A DNA stretch of 64,000 nt from Allofournierella_A excrementavium (GCA_019120375.1 DWVE01000062.1:1-64000), one strand, 5' to 3'. Counted from the stretch's first letter, positions 54,091-63,116 are shown. The notes: generated by a model from the sequence alone, not told the origin. Numbers and translations: made by a program.

Positions 54091-55134
54091 ATGGCAAAAC
54101 GGGAACTTGACGCGCTGGCGGTGAGCGCCCTGTGCGAGAATCTGGCCCTGCTGCTGGGGGCGGGCATCCAGCTGGACGAGGCCGCCGGCCTGCTCAGCGA
54201 GGACAGCGCGGCGGGCCCCTTCAGGGAGGCCGCCCGCACCATGCAGAAGGCGCTGCTGCTGGGCGAGAGCCTGTCCTCGGCGGTGGAACAGACCGGCGCG
54301 CTGCCCGGCTACGCCGTGCGCATGATCGCCGCCGGCGAAAAGGCGGGCCGCACCGAGGCGGTGCTGAACAGCCTCGCCCGGTATTATGCGTCTCAGGCGC
54401 GCCTGCAAAAGAAACTGCGCAGCGCCGTGGTCTATCCCGCGGTGTTGCTGGGCCTGATGGCGGCCATCCTGGCGGTGCTGCTGGCCTGGGTGCTGCCGGT
54501 GTTCACCGGCGTGTACGAGGGCCTTGTGGGCGACATCGCCACCAGCAGCTACGGCTACATCCGTCTGGCCTATTGGGTGGGCGGCGTGGCGCTGGCGGTC
54601 ACGCTGGTGCTGGCTGTCCTGGTGGCGGCGGGGGCCGTCCTGGGCCGCACCGCCGCAGGCCGCGCCCGGCTGAGCCATGTGTTCCAGCGGCTGCCCCTCA
54701 CCGCCGCGGCCAGCCGCAAGCTGGCGGTGGCACGCCTTGCGGGCGCGCTGGACATCTTCATCGCCAGCGGCCTGGACGCCGACACTGCCATGGAGGCCGC
54801 CGAGGGAATGGTGGACCACACCGGCCTGCACGCGGCCATCACCGCCGCCCGGGGCCAGATGGCCCAGGGCTCCGGCCTTGCCACGGCGGTGCACGACCAG
54901 AAGCTTTTTGAGCCCCTGTATGCCCGGATGCTGCTCAGCGGCGAGCGCAGCGGCAAGACCGAGCAGGTGCTCGCCCGCCTCACCAGCCTGTTCACCCAGG
55001 ACGCGGACGACGAGCTGGACCGGGTGGTGGACATGGTGGAGCCGGCGATCTCGGCCTTCCTCACCGTGGCGGTGGGCATCACCCTGCTGTCGGTGATGCT
55101 GCCGCTCATCGGTATCCTCGGCACGGTGGGATAA
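54091..55134 (+). CDS. GspF/PilC-type inner-membrane platform protein
   Basis: A 347-residue type II secretion F protein with two F domains (about 10-125 and 215-330) and three membrane helices (AVLLGLMAAILAVLLAWVL, VALAVTLVLAVLVAAG, AFLTVAVGITLLSVMLPLIG). MIAAGEKAGRTEAVL and RMLLSGERSGKTEQVL are the paired family motifs. It anchors pilus or pseudopilus assembly. It opens the operon that ends with PilT; the ATPase PilB and prepilin peptidase genes are not in the window. Confidence 0.92.
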   Translation: MAKRELDALAVSALCENLALLLGAGIQLDEAAGLLSEDSAAGPFREAARTMQKALLLGESLSSAVEQTGALPGYAVRMIAAGEKAGRTEAVLNSLARYYASQARLQKKLRSAVVYPAVLLGLMAAILAVLLAWVLPVFTGVYEGLVGDIATSSYGYIRLAYWVGGVALAVTLVLAVLVAAGAVLGRTAAGRARLSHVFQRLPLTAAASRKLAVARLAGALDIFIASGLDADTAMEAAEGMVDHTGLHAAITAARGQMAQGSGLATAVHDQKLFEPLYARMLLSGERSGKTEQVLARLTSLFTQDADDELDRVVDMVEPAISAFLTVAVGITLLSVMLPLIGILGTVG

Positions 55135-55146
55135 GGAGGCGCTTCC

Positions 55147-55473
55147 ATGTATCACGACCGAACGCCTCTTGCCCGCGGCAGGCTGCTGCTGCGTGTGCTG
55201 CTGGCGCTGGTGCTGGCGGCGGCGCTGGCTCTGGGCTGCGCCTGGGGCCTTGGCCGCGTGGGCGCCGACCTGGACGGCCAGGGCGCCGCGGCGCTGAGAA
55301 ACGCCGTGCTGCGCAGCGCCGTCCAGTGCTACGCGGTGGAGGGCTATTACCCCCAGGACCTGGATTATCTCACCGACCATTACGGCTTGCAGATCAACCA
55401 CGACCGCTACATCGTGGTCTATGAGGCGTTCGCCTCCAACCTGCCGCCGGAGGTCACCGTGCTGCAAAAATGA
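55147..55473 (+). CDS. Small membrane-anchored pilus-operon protein
   Basis: A 108-residue protein with one N-terminal helix (LLLRVLLALVLAAALALG) and a small domain with YAVEGYYPQDLDYLTDHYGL and NHDRYIVVYEAF. The domain text recurs in Firmicute pilus-like clusters, as I recall; no function is known. It lacks a type III signal. It begins 12 bases after the GspF gene and is followed by further small pseudopilin-like genes. Confidence 0.75.
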   Translation: MYHDRTPLARGRLLLRVLLALVLAAALALGCAWGLGRVGADLDGQGAAALRNAVLRSAVQCYAVEGYYPQDLDYLTDHYGLQINHDRYIVVYEAFASNLPPEVTVLQK

Positions 55474-55511
55474 CCGGCCTCACAGGCCGCTGAGTGAAAG
55501 GAGGGCATCCC

Positions 55512-55979
55512 ATGCATCGTTCGTCCGGCCGGGCAACACCGGCGTTTTCCCTGGCGCTGTTCGTGCTGATGCTGGGCTGCATCCTCTGGCTCACCGCCCT
55601 GGGCGCCGGGCTCTACGGCAGCCTGGAAGCCAGCCGGACCGCCAACGAGCAGACGCGGGCGGCGCTGGGCAGCCTTGTGGCCCGGGTGCGCTCGGGCGAC
55701 GCCGCCGGCGCGGCGCGGCTGGACAGCGGCCCCGAAGGGGACATGCTGGTTTTGACCGAACAGGAAAGCGGCTATGAGTTCCGCATCTATCTGGCGGACG
55801 GCTGGCTGATGGAGCAGTTCTGCGCCGCCGACGCCGCCACCGACCCGGAGGCCGCCCAGCCGCTGGCCCCGGCACAGGAGTTCACCGCCCAGTGGGCCAG
55901 CCCTGCGCTGCTGCGCCTCACGGTAGACGGAAACACCGCTGACGCGGCGCTGCGCAGCGCCGGGGGAGGTGCGGCATGA
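55512..55979 (+). CDS. Pseudopilin-like protein (DUF4860-type)
   Basis: A 155-residue protein. The start TPAFSLALFVLMLGCILWL looks like a degenerate type III prepilin signal, without the glutamate at +5. A long helix and a small beta domain follow (EFRIYLADGWLMEQFCAAD). ATG 55512 is behind AAAGGAGGGCATCCC; an upstream GTG at 55494 precedes this site and is unlikely. The stop overlaps the next start (ATGA). Confidence 0.75.
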   Translation: MHRSSGRATPAFSLALFVLMLGCILWLTALGAGLYGSLEASRTANEQTRAALGSLVARVRSGDAAGAARLDSGPEGDMLVLTEQESGYEFRIYLADGWLMEQFCAADAATDPEAAQPLAPAQEFTAQWASPALLRLTVDGNTADAALRSAGGGAA

Positions 55980-56383
55980 ACCGGCACAGATCCATGGCTT
56001 TTTATGTGGAATGCCTGTTGCTCACGGTGTTCCTGCTGGGGCTGACCGCAGTGCTGGCCCAGCTGTTCAGCGCGGCCCGCACGCAGGCGCTGGAGGCCCG
56101 CCGCCTCACCGACGCCCAGCGTCTGGCCCAGAATGTGAGCGAAGAATTCTATGCCGCCGCGGATGAGGCGGATTTCCTGCGGCTGGCAGGGCTGGAAGAA
56201 ACGGACGCCACGGGGGGCGAGGTGGAGCGCACCGGCCCCAGCGGCGAGTCCTACCACCTTTCCATGGAGCTGACGGAGCAGCCCCAGACGGCGGGCCGCA
56301 CCGTCACCCTGCGTCTCGCGGTGCGCACCACTGCGGGCGAGGAGCTCTGCAGCTTTGATTTCGTGCGCTACTGGCCGGATTGA
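55976..56383 (+). CDS. Pseudopilin-like protein
   Basis: A 135-residue protein. SMAFYVECLLLTVFLLGL has a glutamate five residues after a possible cleavage site before AF, like a class III prepilin. The long helix AARTQALEARRLTDAQRLAQNVSEEF and a beta domain follow. Overlaps the preceding gene by 4 bases. Probably a minor pilin-like tip or scaffold protein. Confidence 0.72.
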   Translation: MNRHRSMAFYVECLLLTVFLLGLTAVLAQLFSAARTQALEARRLTDAQRLAQNVSEEFYAAADEADFLRLAGLEETDATGGEVERTGPSGESYHLSMELTEQPQTAGRTVTLRLAVRTTAGEELCSFDFVRYWPD

Positions 56384-56407
56384 CCGGTCGGAAGGGAGGA
56401 GGCCCCC

Positions 56408-56827
56408 ATGCGGTATAAAGAACATGCCCATATGCCGGTGCGCTCCGGCGCGCTGACGCTGCTCATCGCGGTGGTGGCTGTGTGTCTGGCGGTGCTGGCG
56501 GTGCTGGCTTTCTCCACCGCCCGGGCGGACCTGGCCCTGGCGGAGCGGGCGATGGAGCGCTTTGAGCTGGACGCGGAATGTGAGAATGAGGCCTGGCGCT
56601 GGCTTGCCCAGGTTGATGCCGCCCTGGCGGAGGGCGCGAGCCTGCCCGGCGGCCTTGCGGCGGACGAACAGGGCGTTCTGGAGACCGTGATAGAAGGAGA
56701 GGAAGGCCGCCGCCTGACGGTGCGCCTCGTCCTTGCGGAGGACGGCGGCTGGCGCATCGACTCCTGGCAGCTGAGCCAGGAATGGCAGGCGGACGAGAGC
56801 CTGGATCTGTGGGACGGCAGTTTTTGA
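56408..56827 (+). CDS. PilX-like small pilus-associated membrane protein
   Basis: A 139-residue protein beginning VRSGALTLLIAVVAVCLAVLAV, then a long acidic helix (ALAERAMERFELDAECENEAWRWL) and a short beta domain. The pattern is that of PilX-type minor pilins, without a clear cleavage site. ATG 56408 behind AAGGGAGGAGGCCCCC. Confidence 0.65.
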   Translation: MRYKEHAHMPVRSGALTLLIAVVAVCLAVLAVLAFSTARADLALAERAMERFELDAECENEAWRWLAQVDAALAEGASLPGGLAADEQGVLETVIEGEEGRRLTVRLVLAEDGGWRIDSWQLSQEWQADESLDLWDGSF

Positions 56828-56848
56828 CAGAAGGGGAGGAGAGGGAAC

Positions 56849-57919
56849 ATGGAGATCACCGACATTCTCAAGCGGGCGCTGGACCTGGGCGCTTCGGACA
56901 TTTTCGTGGTCGCCGGCCTGCCGCTGACCTATAAGATCAGCGGGCGGCAGCGCCGGGAGGGCGAGCCGCTCATGCCTGAGGACACCGGGGCCGTCGTGGA
57001 GGCCATTTATGCCCTCTGCGGCCGGAATATGGCCCGGGTGGCAGCCGGCGACGCGGACGATGACTTCTCCTTTGCCATCCGTGAGATGGGCCGCTTCCGG
57101 GCCAGTGTGCTCCACCAGCGCGGGTCGCTGGCGGTGGTGCTGCGGGTCATCCGCTTCGGCCTGCCCGACCCGACGGCGCTGTCCATCCCTGAAGAAGTGC
57201 TGGCCGCCGCCGACCGGATGAAGGGGCTTGTGCTGGTCACCGGCCCGGCGGGCAGCGGCAAATCCACCACGCTGGCCTGCATGATCGACCGCATCAACCA
57301 CCGGCGCGAGGGCCACATCATCACCATGGAGGACCCCATCGAATACATCCACCGCCACGGCAAGAGCATCGTGACCCAGCGGGAGATCGGCAGCGATTCC
57401 CCCAGCTATCTGGCAGCGCTGCGCAGCGCCCTGCGGGAAAGCCCGGACATCATCCTTTTGGGCGAGATGCGGGACCGGGAGACCATCGAGGTGGCCATGA
57501 CCGCCGCCGAGACCGGCCAGCTGCTGTTCAGCACCCTGCACACCACCGGCGCCGCCAGCACGGTGGACCGCATCGTGGACGTGTTCCCCGCCAGCCAGCA
57601 GAATCAGGTGCGCATCCAGCTGAGCATGGTGCTGCAGGCGGTCATCAGCCAGCAGCTGGTGCCCACCGTGGACGGCGGCCAGACGGTGGCCTTTGAAGTG
57701 ATGTATTCCAACACCGCCATCCGCAACCTCATCCGGGAGGCCAAGACCCACCAGATCGACGCGGCCATCCAGGCCGGCGCGGCGGAGGGCATGCGCACCA
57801 TGGACGCCAGCCTTCTGCGGCTGGTGCAGCAGCAGCGCATCACAAAAGAGACCGCGCTCACCTACAGCATCCATTACGAAGCCATGGAAAAACGCCTGGC
57901 CGCCCTGGCCGCGCTTTGA
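56849..57919 (+). CDS. pilT: PilT-family retraction-type ATPase
   Basis: A 356-residue secretion ATPase. Walker A is GPAGSGKST (132-140); the Asp box, Walker B (IILLGEMRDRETIEVAMTAAETG) and the His box (LFSTLHTTGAASTVDRI) are intact, and AIRNLIRE near residue 290 is the PilT-specific C-terminal motif. It is the sole ATPase in the cluster, and works at the base of the platform protein. It follows four small pilin-like genes. In other bacteria PilT retracts type IV pili; alone it might power a pseudopilus. Confidence 0.94.
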   Translation: MEITDILKRALDLGASDIFVVAGLPLTYKISGRQRREGEPLMPEDTGAVVEAIYALCGRNMARVAAGDADDDFSFAIREMGRFRASVLHQRGSLAVVLRVIRFGLPDPTALSIPEEVLAAADRMKGLVLVTGPAGSGKSTTLACMIDRINHRREGHIITMEDPIEYIHRHGKSIVTQREIGSDSPSYLAALRSALRESPDIILLGEMRDRETIEVAMTAAETGQLLFSTLHTTGAASTVDRIVDVFPASQQNQVRIQLSMVLQAVISQQLVPTVDGGQTVAFEVMYSNTAIRNLIREAKTHQIDAAIQAGAAEGMRTMDASLLRLVQQQRITKETALTYSIHYEAMEKRLAALAAL

Positions 57920-57943
57920 CCGGGCACGAAGGAGGAAACAACG

Positions 57944-59152
57944 ATGAATAACGTGCTTCTTCAAGTGGAAACTCTGGGCGGACTGCGCATCAAAGCAGGG
58001 GACAAGGTCCTGCTGGAGCAGGGCGCCCGGATCAACAAGCCTTGGGAACTGCTGATCTTCCTTCTTTTGAATATGGACGAGCCGCTCACCAACGAGCAGA
58101 TCTGCGAGGCTCTCTGGGAAGACGACGAGGTGGCGAACCCCGCCGGCGCGCTGAAAAACGCCGCTTATTCCCTGCGCAAGCACCTGACGGCGGCGGGCCT
58201 GCCCGCCGACTGTGTCATGACCCGGGACCGGGAATACTGCTGGAACCCGGCCACGCCGGTGCAGCTGGATGTGCAGACCCTCAATGCCCTGTTCCGCCAG
58301 GGCCGGTCGGAAAAAGACCCCGCGCGCCAGCTGGAGCTTTGCCGCGATTTTCTGGATCAGTACACCGGCGACTTTTTGCCCAGCCTTTCAGGGCGGCGTT
58401 GGGTGCTGCCCAAGGCCAGCGCGCTGAGCCAGAAGTATCTGTCGGTGGTGCTGCGTGCCTGCGATTTGCTGCTGGCGGGCGGCGAGCGGAGCAGCGCCCA
58501 GGAAGTGCTGGACATCTGCAGCCGGGCCCTGCTGCTGGAGCCCCTCAGCGAGGAGCTGTATCTGCGGCATTTCACCGCCCTCAAGCAGCTGAACATGAAG
58601 AATGCCATCCTGAACCATTACCCCATTATCTCCAACATGTTCCTGGACGAGACCGGCGAGGTGCTGGGTCCGGAACTGCAAAGCATTTTCCGCTGGGCCA
58701 GCGAAGGCACCAACACGGTGGACGACATCCACCAGATCCAGAAGGACCTGGACGAGGTCACCCGGGACGACCGGCCCATCCGCGGCGCCTATTTCTGCCC
58801 CTACGAAGTGTTCAAGCACATGTATCATATGGTAGTGCGCAGCGCCGTGCGGGTGGACAACACGGTGGTCCTGCTGCTGGTGGGGCTGCAGAGCACCGGC
58901 GGGCAGGCCATGAGCAAGCAGGAGACCGCCCGTGTGATGCTGCAGCTGCGTGAGATCATCAAGAACACCCTGCGCAAGGGCGACGTGTTCAGCCGTTACA
59001 GCCGCAACCAGTATGTGCTGATGCTTTCGGTGCGTCAGCCGGGCGACAGCGGCGTGGTGGCGGAGCGTCTGCTCAAGGGGTGGAAGGCTTCCGGCCTCAG
59101 CTCCAGCATGCGCATCGACATCTCTACCGGCCTGCCCGAGCCCATCGTGTGA
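57944..59152 (+). CDS. BTAD/SARP-like regulator with a degenerate GGDEF-like C-terminus
   Basis: A 402-residue protein. Residues 5-95 form an OmpR-like winged helix (PLTNEQICEALWEDDEVANP, LKNAAYSLRKHL), about 105-245 a bacterial transcriptional activator domain (BTAD) with paired helices, and 280-400 a segment reminiscent of GGDEF folds: REIIKNTLRKGDVFSRYSRNQYVLML, where RYSRNQY stands for RYGGDEF. No cyclase residues remain. It follows the PilT gene by 24 bases and probably governs the operon. Whether it binds cyclic di-GMP is a fair question given the GGDEF-EAL gene nearby. Confidence 0.85.
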   Translation: MNNVLLQVETLGGLRIKAGDKVLLEQGARINKPWELLIFLLLNMDEPLTNEQICEALWEDDEVANPAGALKNAAYSLRKHLTAAGLPADCVMTRDREYCWNPATPVQLDVQTLNALFRQGRSEKDPARQLELCRDFLDQYTGDFLPSLSGRRWVLPKASALSQKYLSVVLRACDLLLAGGERSSAQEVLDICSRALLLEPLSEELYLRHFTALKQLNMKNAILNHYPIISNMFLDETGEVLGPELQSIFRWASEGTNTVDDIHQIQKDLDEVTRDDRPIRGAYFCPYEVFKHMYHMVVRSAVRVDNTVVLLLVGLQSTGGQAMSKQETARVMLQLREIIKNTLRKGDVFSRYSRNQYVLMLSVRQPGDSGVVAERLLKGWKASGLSSSMRIDISTGLPEPIV

Positions 59153-59516
59153 ACGAGCGTCGGGCCGGGCCCGGTCACAAAAAGCAGACGCCGCCGCAGG
59201 GGCATGCTGCGGCGAAATCAAAGGGTCGGCAAACTGCTGATTTTTTGGTTAGTAATTTGACAGAAATTATAAAAAACCACCAGTTTTTTTGCTTCTAAAT
59301 AAGATTTGTTCCGATTTTCCCCTTTAAAGCCGATTTTTTCACATCCCGCGCAGCTGCGCGGGATTTTTTTGTGACCGGTTTGTGACCGGCGGCTGATATG
59401 ATGATACCGTAGCGGGCAGTACCCGCTTGTTGTGCTCCCCTTTTTTTGGGGGAGCCGGCACCGCGCATTGTGTCACCGCGTCCGCCGAAGGGCGCGTTGG
59501 AAAAGGAGGATTCTTT
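59153..59516. other. 364-base spacer: terminator and surface-protein leader
   Basis: Contains an AT-rich part, the 59343-59370 terminator, and a direct repeat TTTGTGACCGG (two copies 11 bases apart near 59368-59388) before the surface-protein gene. A convincing promoter is not clear; a -10-like TATGAT is at 59397-59402. Confidence 0.5.
59343..59370 (+). terminator. Intrinsic terminator after the pilus-like operon
   Basis: A perfect palindrome ATCCCGCGCAG/CTGCGCGGGAT followed by T6-7. Confidence 0.9.
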
Positions 59517-62500
59517 ATGAAGAAAAAGTCAGGAGCGGCTCAGCGGCTTGTCAGCCTGGTGCTCGCGCTTGGGCTGATCTTCACGCTGGCCCCGGCCAGT
59601 GTGTTCGCGGGCGACGAAGTCCCTGCGAGCAGCACTGTCACGGCCATCGCGGATGAAGAGCCTGTTGTGGATACCACCGAGCCCGTGGTGGACAACACCG
59701 AGCCCGTGGCGGACAGCACCGAGCCCGCCGTGGACGGCACCGAGCCTGTTGTGGATGACAGCGAGCCCGCCGAAAAGCCTGCCGTGGAGCAGGATGCTTT
59801 GAAGTCCGCGCCGGTCGTGGCTTCCGCGCCGGCGGTGATGAGCCAGGGCCCGTCGCTTTTGGGCAGCGAAGAATGCACTTATAGAATTGTAGATTCCGTT
59901 CTGCCTGTTTATGCGGTCGAAAAAAGAAACGCTTTGGACAAGGGCAAGTGGATAAACAGTGGAGAACCCATCACGGAATATACTAGATGGATGGCTACTC
60001 TCAGTGACCAGATCTATTTTCTTGTGAGCGTGCCTGACCATCAGGAAATCAATGTTAGCTATTATGAAGACGGGAAGTATGAGCCTCACGGCGATGTCCA
60101 CAAGATCCAGAACGGGAATATCCCCCTGGCAAACGAGGCGTTGGCAAAGGGGCTGACGCACTATTTCGTTTTTTCCGGGCCCAACTACGATGATATTGAC
60201 ATCACTGTTTCTTTTGTGCAGAACGATGCCTACTTCTACCTGCACCGCTATGATGTGGCTGCTGATGAAGTGGGAGCTGAGGATTTCTACTATATCGGCA
60301 AGGGCAAAGTTGACCTGAGCACCCCGGTTAAAGGCGCCAGTATCACCGAAGGAGTCGACTCGATTGTGGCAGGGCCGGGAAATTATAACGCTATCGTCTT
60401 GAATGATGGCGTGAACAAGCTTTATCCGGGCCTGATGACCTACACCTATTCCGGCAGCGGCGGTGCCGGCACCTATTCCGTTGCGAAATGGGATACGATC
60501 AAAGGCGAGGATGGTGCGACCGAGGCATACCCGAACGAGACGGTACTTGTTGCAAGCGGGACTCCGACCTGGCATGTGGACGGAACAGTTTCTCTTAACA
60601 GGCCTGATGCCCAATTTTACGCACAGGTAGAAGGCGACAACACTGCCGTTTATTCCATGGGCTCTGGATATGTGACCTTCAGACAAGCAAAGCCCGGCGA
60701 TAAAGTCGACCTTGCGCAGATTATCCCCGATAAGGCATCGGAAAAAGACATTTTGACCGTTCCGGCCAGCTTCCCCGAAATTGAGTATATGGGCCATACC
60801 TATACCTATGCCGCACAAGATGAAGGGAAAGCCTACACCTACACAGTTAAAAGTTGGGATGAAGCAGTCGGAGTTTCTGGCGAGAATGGCGGTAAAACCG
60901 AGTGGCATGTGAATGGCAAGATCAAACTTAACATCCCGCCGGAGTTCACCGATGAGATGAAGCCCGAAGTGGTGGGCACCACCGCTGTCTACAACGGAAA
61001 CGCCCACCGCCTGACCATCAATTACAAGGAAAACTACCCCGAAAGGTACTTCAAGGTGACCTACGAAGTCTGGAACAAGGACACCGAGACCTGGAACGAG
61101 CTTCCCCTTGGGCAGGTGCCCACGCAGACCGAGGCTGGCAGAATGGATGTGCGGGTGACCTTTGAATACCGCTTCCCCGAGGACCCGCATCTTCCCCTGA
61201 CTGTTGAGACGTCCATCGTCGTCATGCCTCGCCCGCTGACCCTGACGGTGCCGGATGCCGCCATCATCGCAGGCGAGACCCCCACCTTCACCGTCATTCC
61301 TTCTGAGGAAGGCAAGGACATCGGTCTGCTGACCAGCCTGGGCCATACCCTGACTGATTGGAAGGTCGACGAGAACTACAACAAGGACGTGGCCGGCGAG
61401 TACCCCATCACCCTGGATCTTAGTTCCTTGAAAATCGTGGACAAGGATGGGAACGACGTTACCAAGAACTATTCCTTCAATCTTGTTCCCGGCACGCTCA
61501 CTGTGAAGGCGCTGCTGCCCGCCGCTCTGCAGCCCACTGTGGGCAACACCTCCTCCACCTATGACGGCCAGGCCCACGGCCTGTACATCAGCTACCCCGA
61601 CGGCACCTCCGCCAGCGACTACAAGGTGGAATACCAGATCGCGGGCGGCGCCTGGAGCGAGACCGCTCCCAGCCTGACCAACGTGGATAAGGTGGAGAAC
61701 GTCAAGGTGCGCTTCACCTACGGCAATTACGCCACCTATGAAGCCCCCGGCGAGTACAGCGTGGAAGTCACCAAGCGGGCTCTGACCCTGCGGGTCAACG
61801 ATGACAAGATCGAAGACGGCGAGCGTATCCCCGCGTTCAGCTACACCATCACCTCCGGCAGCCTCGTCAGCGGCCAGAGCATCACCGGCGTGACCTACGG
61901 CGGTTATAAGGATGAGCTGGGCATCTACGATGTCAACATCCTGACCTACAAGATCGTTGCGGGCGCGACCGATGTGACCGGCAACTACGACGTGACTCTG
62001 CTTCCGGGCGTGTTCACCATCGGCACCGCTGGTGGCGGCGGCGGCACCACTCCGACCCCGAATCCGAACCCGAATCCCACCCCTGTGCCCGTGCCGGTGG
62101 AGCCCGAGACCCCGGTGACCCCTGTTGCCCCTGTGACTCCGGATGAGGAGGAAGAGGAGCCCGCGGAGGTCGAGGATATCGAAGAGGAGGAGACTCCTCA
62201 GGCTTCTCCCGACACCGATGCCGACAAGGAAGAGGATAAGACCGAAAACATCGAGGACGAGGAGACCGCGCAGGCGGGCGCTCCTGGTGAAGGCAACTGG
62301 GCTCTGCTCAACCTGATCCTGATGGCGCTCACCGTTGTGGCTGGTCTGGCTATGCTGGCGCTGCGCTTCGCGCGCAAGACCGGTATGGCGCATCTGCTGG
62401 GCATCGTTCCCGCGATCGTCGCCCTGGTCGCCTTCTTCGTGACCGAGGACATGAGCCTGCCCATGGCCATGACCGATAAGTGGACCCTCATCATGGCGCT

Positions 62501-62582
62501 GATCGCCGTGGTGCAGGTGGTGCTGCTCGTGCTGGGCCGCAACGGCGCCCAGGAGGACGACCAGCCCCGTGAGCAGTACTGA
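59517..62582 (+). CDS. Large surface protein with MBG-like domains and three-helix C-terminal anchor
   Basis: A 1021-residue exported protein. The signal peptide ends near FAGDE (residue 32). Residues 47-88 hold a run of seven-residue repeats of the form TEPVVDN. A non-repeated beta-rich region to about 470 and two or three MBG/YDG-like modules (about 480-840; KPEVVGTTAVYNGNAHRL, QPTVGNTSSTYDGQAHGL) come next. Then a PNPNPNPTPVPVPVEPETP linker and an acidic stretch (EEEEEPAEVEDIEEEE), and finally three membrane helices from about residue 926 (LLNLILMALTVVAGLAML, LGIVPAIVALVAFFV, WTLIMALIAVVQVVLLVL). No LPXTG: the anchor is the helices. Start ATG 59517 behind AAAAGGAGG. Adhesin-like; ligand unknown. 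Confidence 0.85.
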   Translation: MKKKSGAAQRLVSLVLALGLIFTLAPASVFAGDEVPASSTVTAIADEEPVVDTTEPVVDNTEPVADSTEPAVDGTEPVVDDSEPAEKPAVEQDALKSAPVVASAPAVMSQGPSLLGSEECTYRIVDSVLPVYAVEKRNALDKGKWINSGEPITEYTRWMATLSDQIYFLVSVPDHQEINVSYYEDGKYEPHGDVHKIQNGNIPLANEALAKGLTHYFVFSGPNYDDIDITVSFVQNDAYFYLHRYDVAADEVGAEDFYYIGKGKVDLSTPVKGASITEGVDSIVAGPGNYNAIVLNDGVNKLYPGLMTYTYSGSGGAGTYSVAKWDTIKGEDGATEAYPNETVLVASGTPTWHVDGTVSLNRPDAQFYAQVEGDNTAVYSMGSGYVTFRQAKPGDKVDLAQIIPDKASEKDILTVPASFPEIEYMGHTYTYAAQDEGKAYTYTVKSWDEAVGVSGENGGKTEWHVNGKIKLNIPPEFTDEMKPEVVGTTAVYNGNAHRLTINYKENYPERYFKVTYEVWNKDTETWNELPLGQVPTQTEAGRMDVRVTFEYRFPEDPHLPLTVETSIVVMPRPLTLTVPDAAIIAGETPTFTVIPSEEGKDIGLLTSLGHTLTDWKVDENYNKDVAGEYPITLDLSSLKIVDKDGNDVTKNYSFNLVPGTLTVKALLPAALQPTVGNTSSTYDGQAHGLYISYPDGTSASDYKVEYQIAGGAWSETAPSLTNVDKVENVKVRFTYGNYATYEAPGEYSVEVTKRALTLRVNDDKIEDGERIPAFSYTITSGSLVSGQSITGVTYGGYKDELGIYDVNILTYKIVAGATDVTGNYDVTLLPGVFTIGTAGGGGGTTPTPNPNPNPTPVPVPVEPETPVTPVAPVTPDEEEEEPAEVEDIEEEETPQASPDTDADKEEDKTENIEDEETAQAGAPGEGNWALLNLILMALTVVAGLAMLALRFARKTGMAHLLGIVPAIVALVAFFVTEDMSLPMAMTDKWTLIMALIAVVQVVLLVLGRNGAQEDDQPREQY

Positions 62583-62619
62583 TGCTGCGCGCAGGTCCTG
62601 AAAAACTCTAAGCGATAAA

Positions 62620-62666
62620 GCCGGGCGGTGTGTCCCCCAAAAGGGGACGCACCGCCCGGCCTCTTT
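62620..62666 (+). terminator. Terminator of the surface-protein gene
   Basis: GCCGGGCGGTG paired with CACCGCCCGGC, with an inner GTCCCC/GGGGAC extension, followed by CTCTTTG. Confidence 0.8.
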
Positions 62667-62680
62667 GCAGAAAAAGAAAT

Positions 62681-62720
62681 AAGCCCCTGGGAAATATTTT
62701 CCCGGGGCCTTTGTTTTTTT
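62681..62720 (+). terminator. Second tandem terminator after the surface-protein gene
   Basis: GCCCC-GGGAAA paired with TTTCCC-GGGGC (one T bulged) followed by CTTTGTTTTTTT. Confidence 0.8.
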
Positions 62721-62773
62721 GCTGCGGAAGGCGGGGGCCGTGCCGCGCCCGGTGTCCGCAGAAAATAAAAATT

Positions 62774-62803
62774 GCCGGAGCAAAGCGTGCTTTGCTCCGG
62801 CAT
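62774..62803 (-). terminator. Terminator of the tRNA-Arg(ACG) gene
   Basis: A perfect 14-bp stem TGCCGGAGCAAAGC with a 2-base loop, followed on the minus strand by ATTTTTATTTTC; it begins directly after the CCA end of the tRNA. Confidence 0.9.
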
Positions 62804-62880
62804 TGGTGCGGTTGGAGGGGCTCGAACCCCCGACCTATTGGTTCGTAGCCAATCACTCTATCCAACTGAGCTACAACCGC
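62804..62880 (-). tRNA. tRNA-Arg, anticodon ACG
   Basis: Full cloverleaf on the minus strand: acceptor GCGGTTG/CAACCGC, D arm GCTC...GAGT, anticodon arm ATTGG-CTACGAA-CCAAT with ACG, T arm GGGGGTTCGAGCCCC, CCA encoded. Decodes CGU/CGC/CGA after A34 editing. Confidence 0.95.
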
Positions 62881-63020
62881 AGGATCTAGTATATTTTATC
62901 GTTTTTGGGTAGTCAAAATGGTAATTTTATGCGTATTTTCTTGTATAAAATCGCAAACAGCCCTTTCGGCGAATGAGAAGAAACGGGTGAAAAACTGAGG
63001 GATTTTGTGCAAAACTTCCT

Positions 63021-63049
63021 TTGCCAACCGGAGGGCCATCCGCTAAAAT
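63021..63049 (+). promoter_or_regulatory. Promoter of the DUF2798-like gene
   Basis: TTGCCA at 63021-63026 and TAAAAT at 63044-63049, spacing 17. The start of RNA would be near 63056. Confidence 0.75.
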
Positions 63050-63058
63050 AAAGGGCGA

Positions 63059-63116
63059 GACGTGTGGCATTGAACTGCGTAAATCCAGTTGAATGCCACG
63101 CGTCTTTTATTTTTTG
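63059..63116 (+). terminator. Promoter-proximal terminator hairpin (attenuator-like) in the leader of the DUF2798-like gene
   Basis: GACGTGTGGCATT pairs with AATGCCACGCGTC (one G-U), with an inner AACTG/CAGTT helix, and is followed by TTTTATTTTTT. It starts about 3 bases after the predicted transcription start. Confidence 0.8.
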
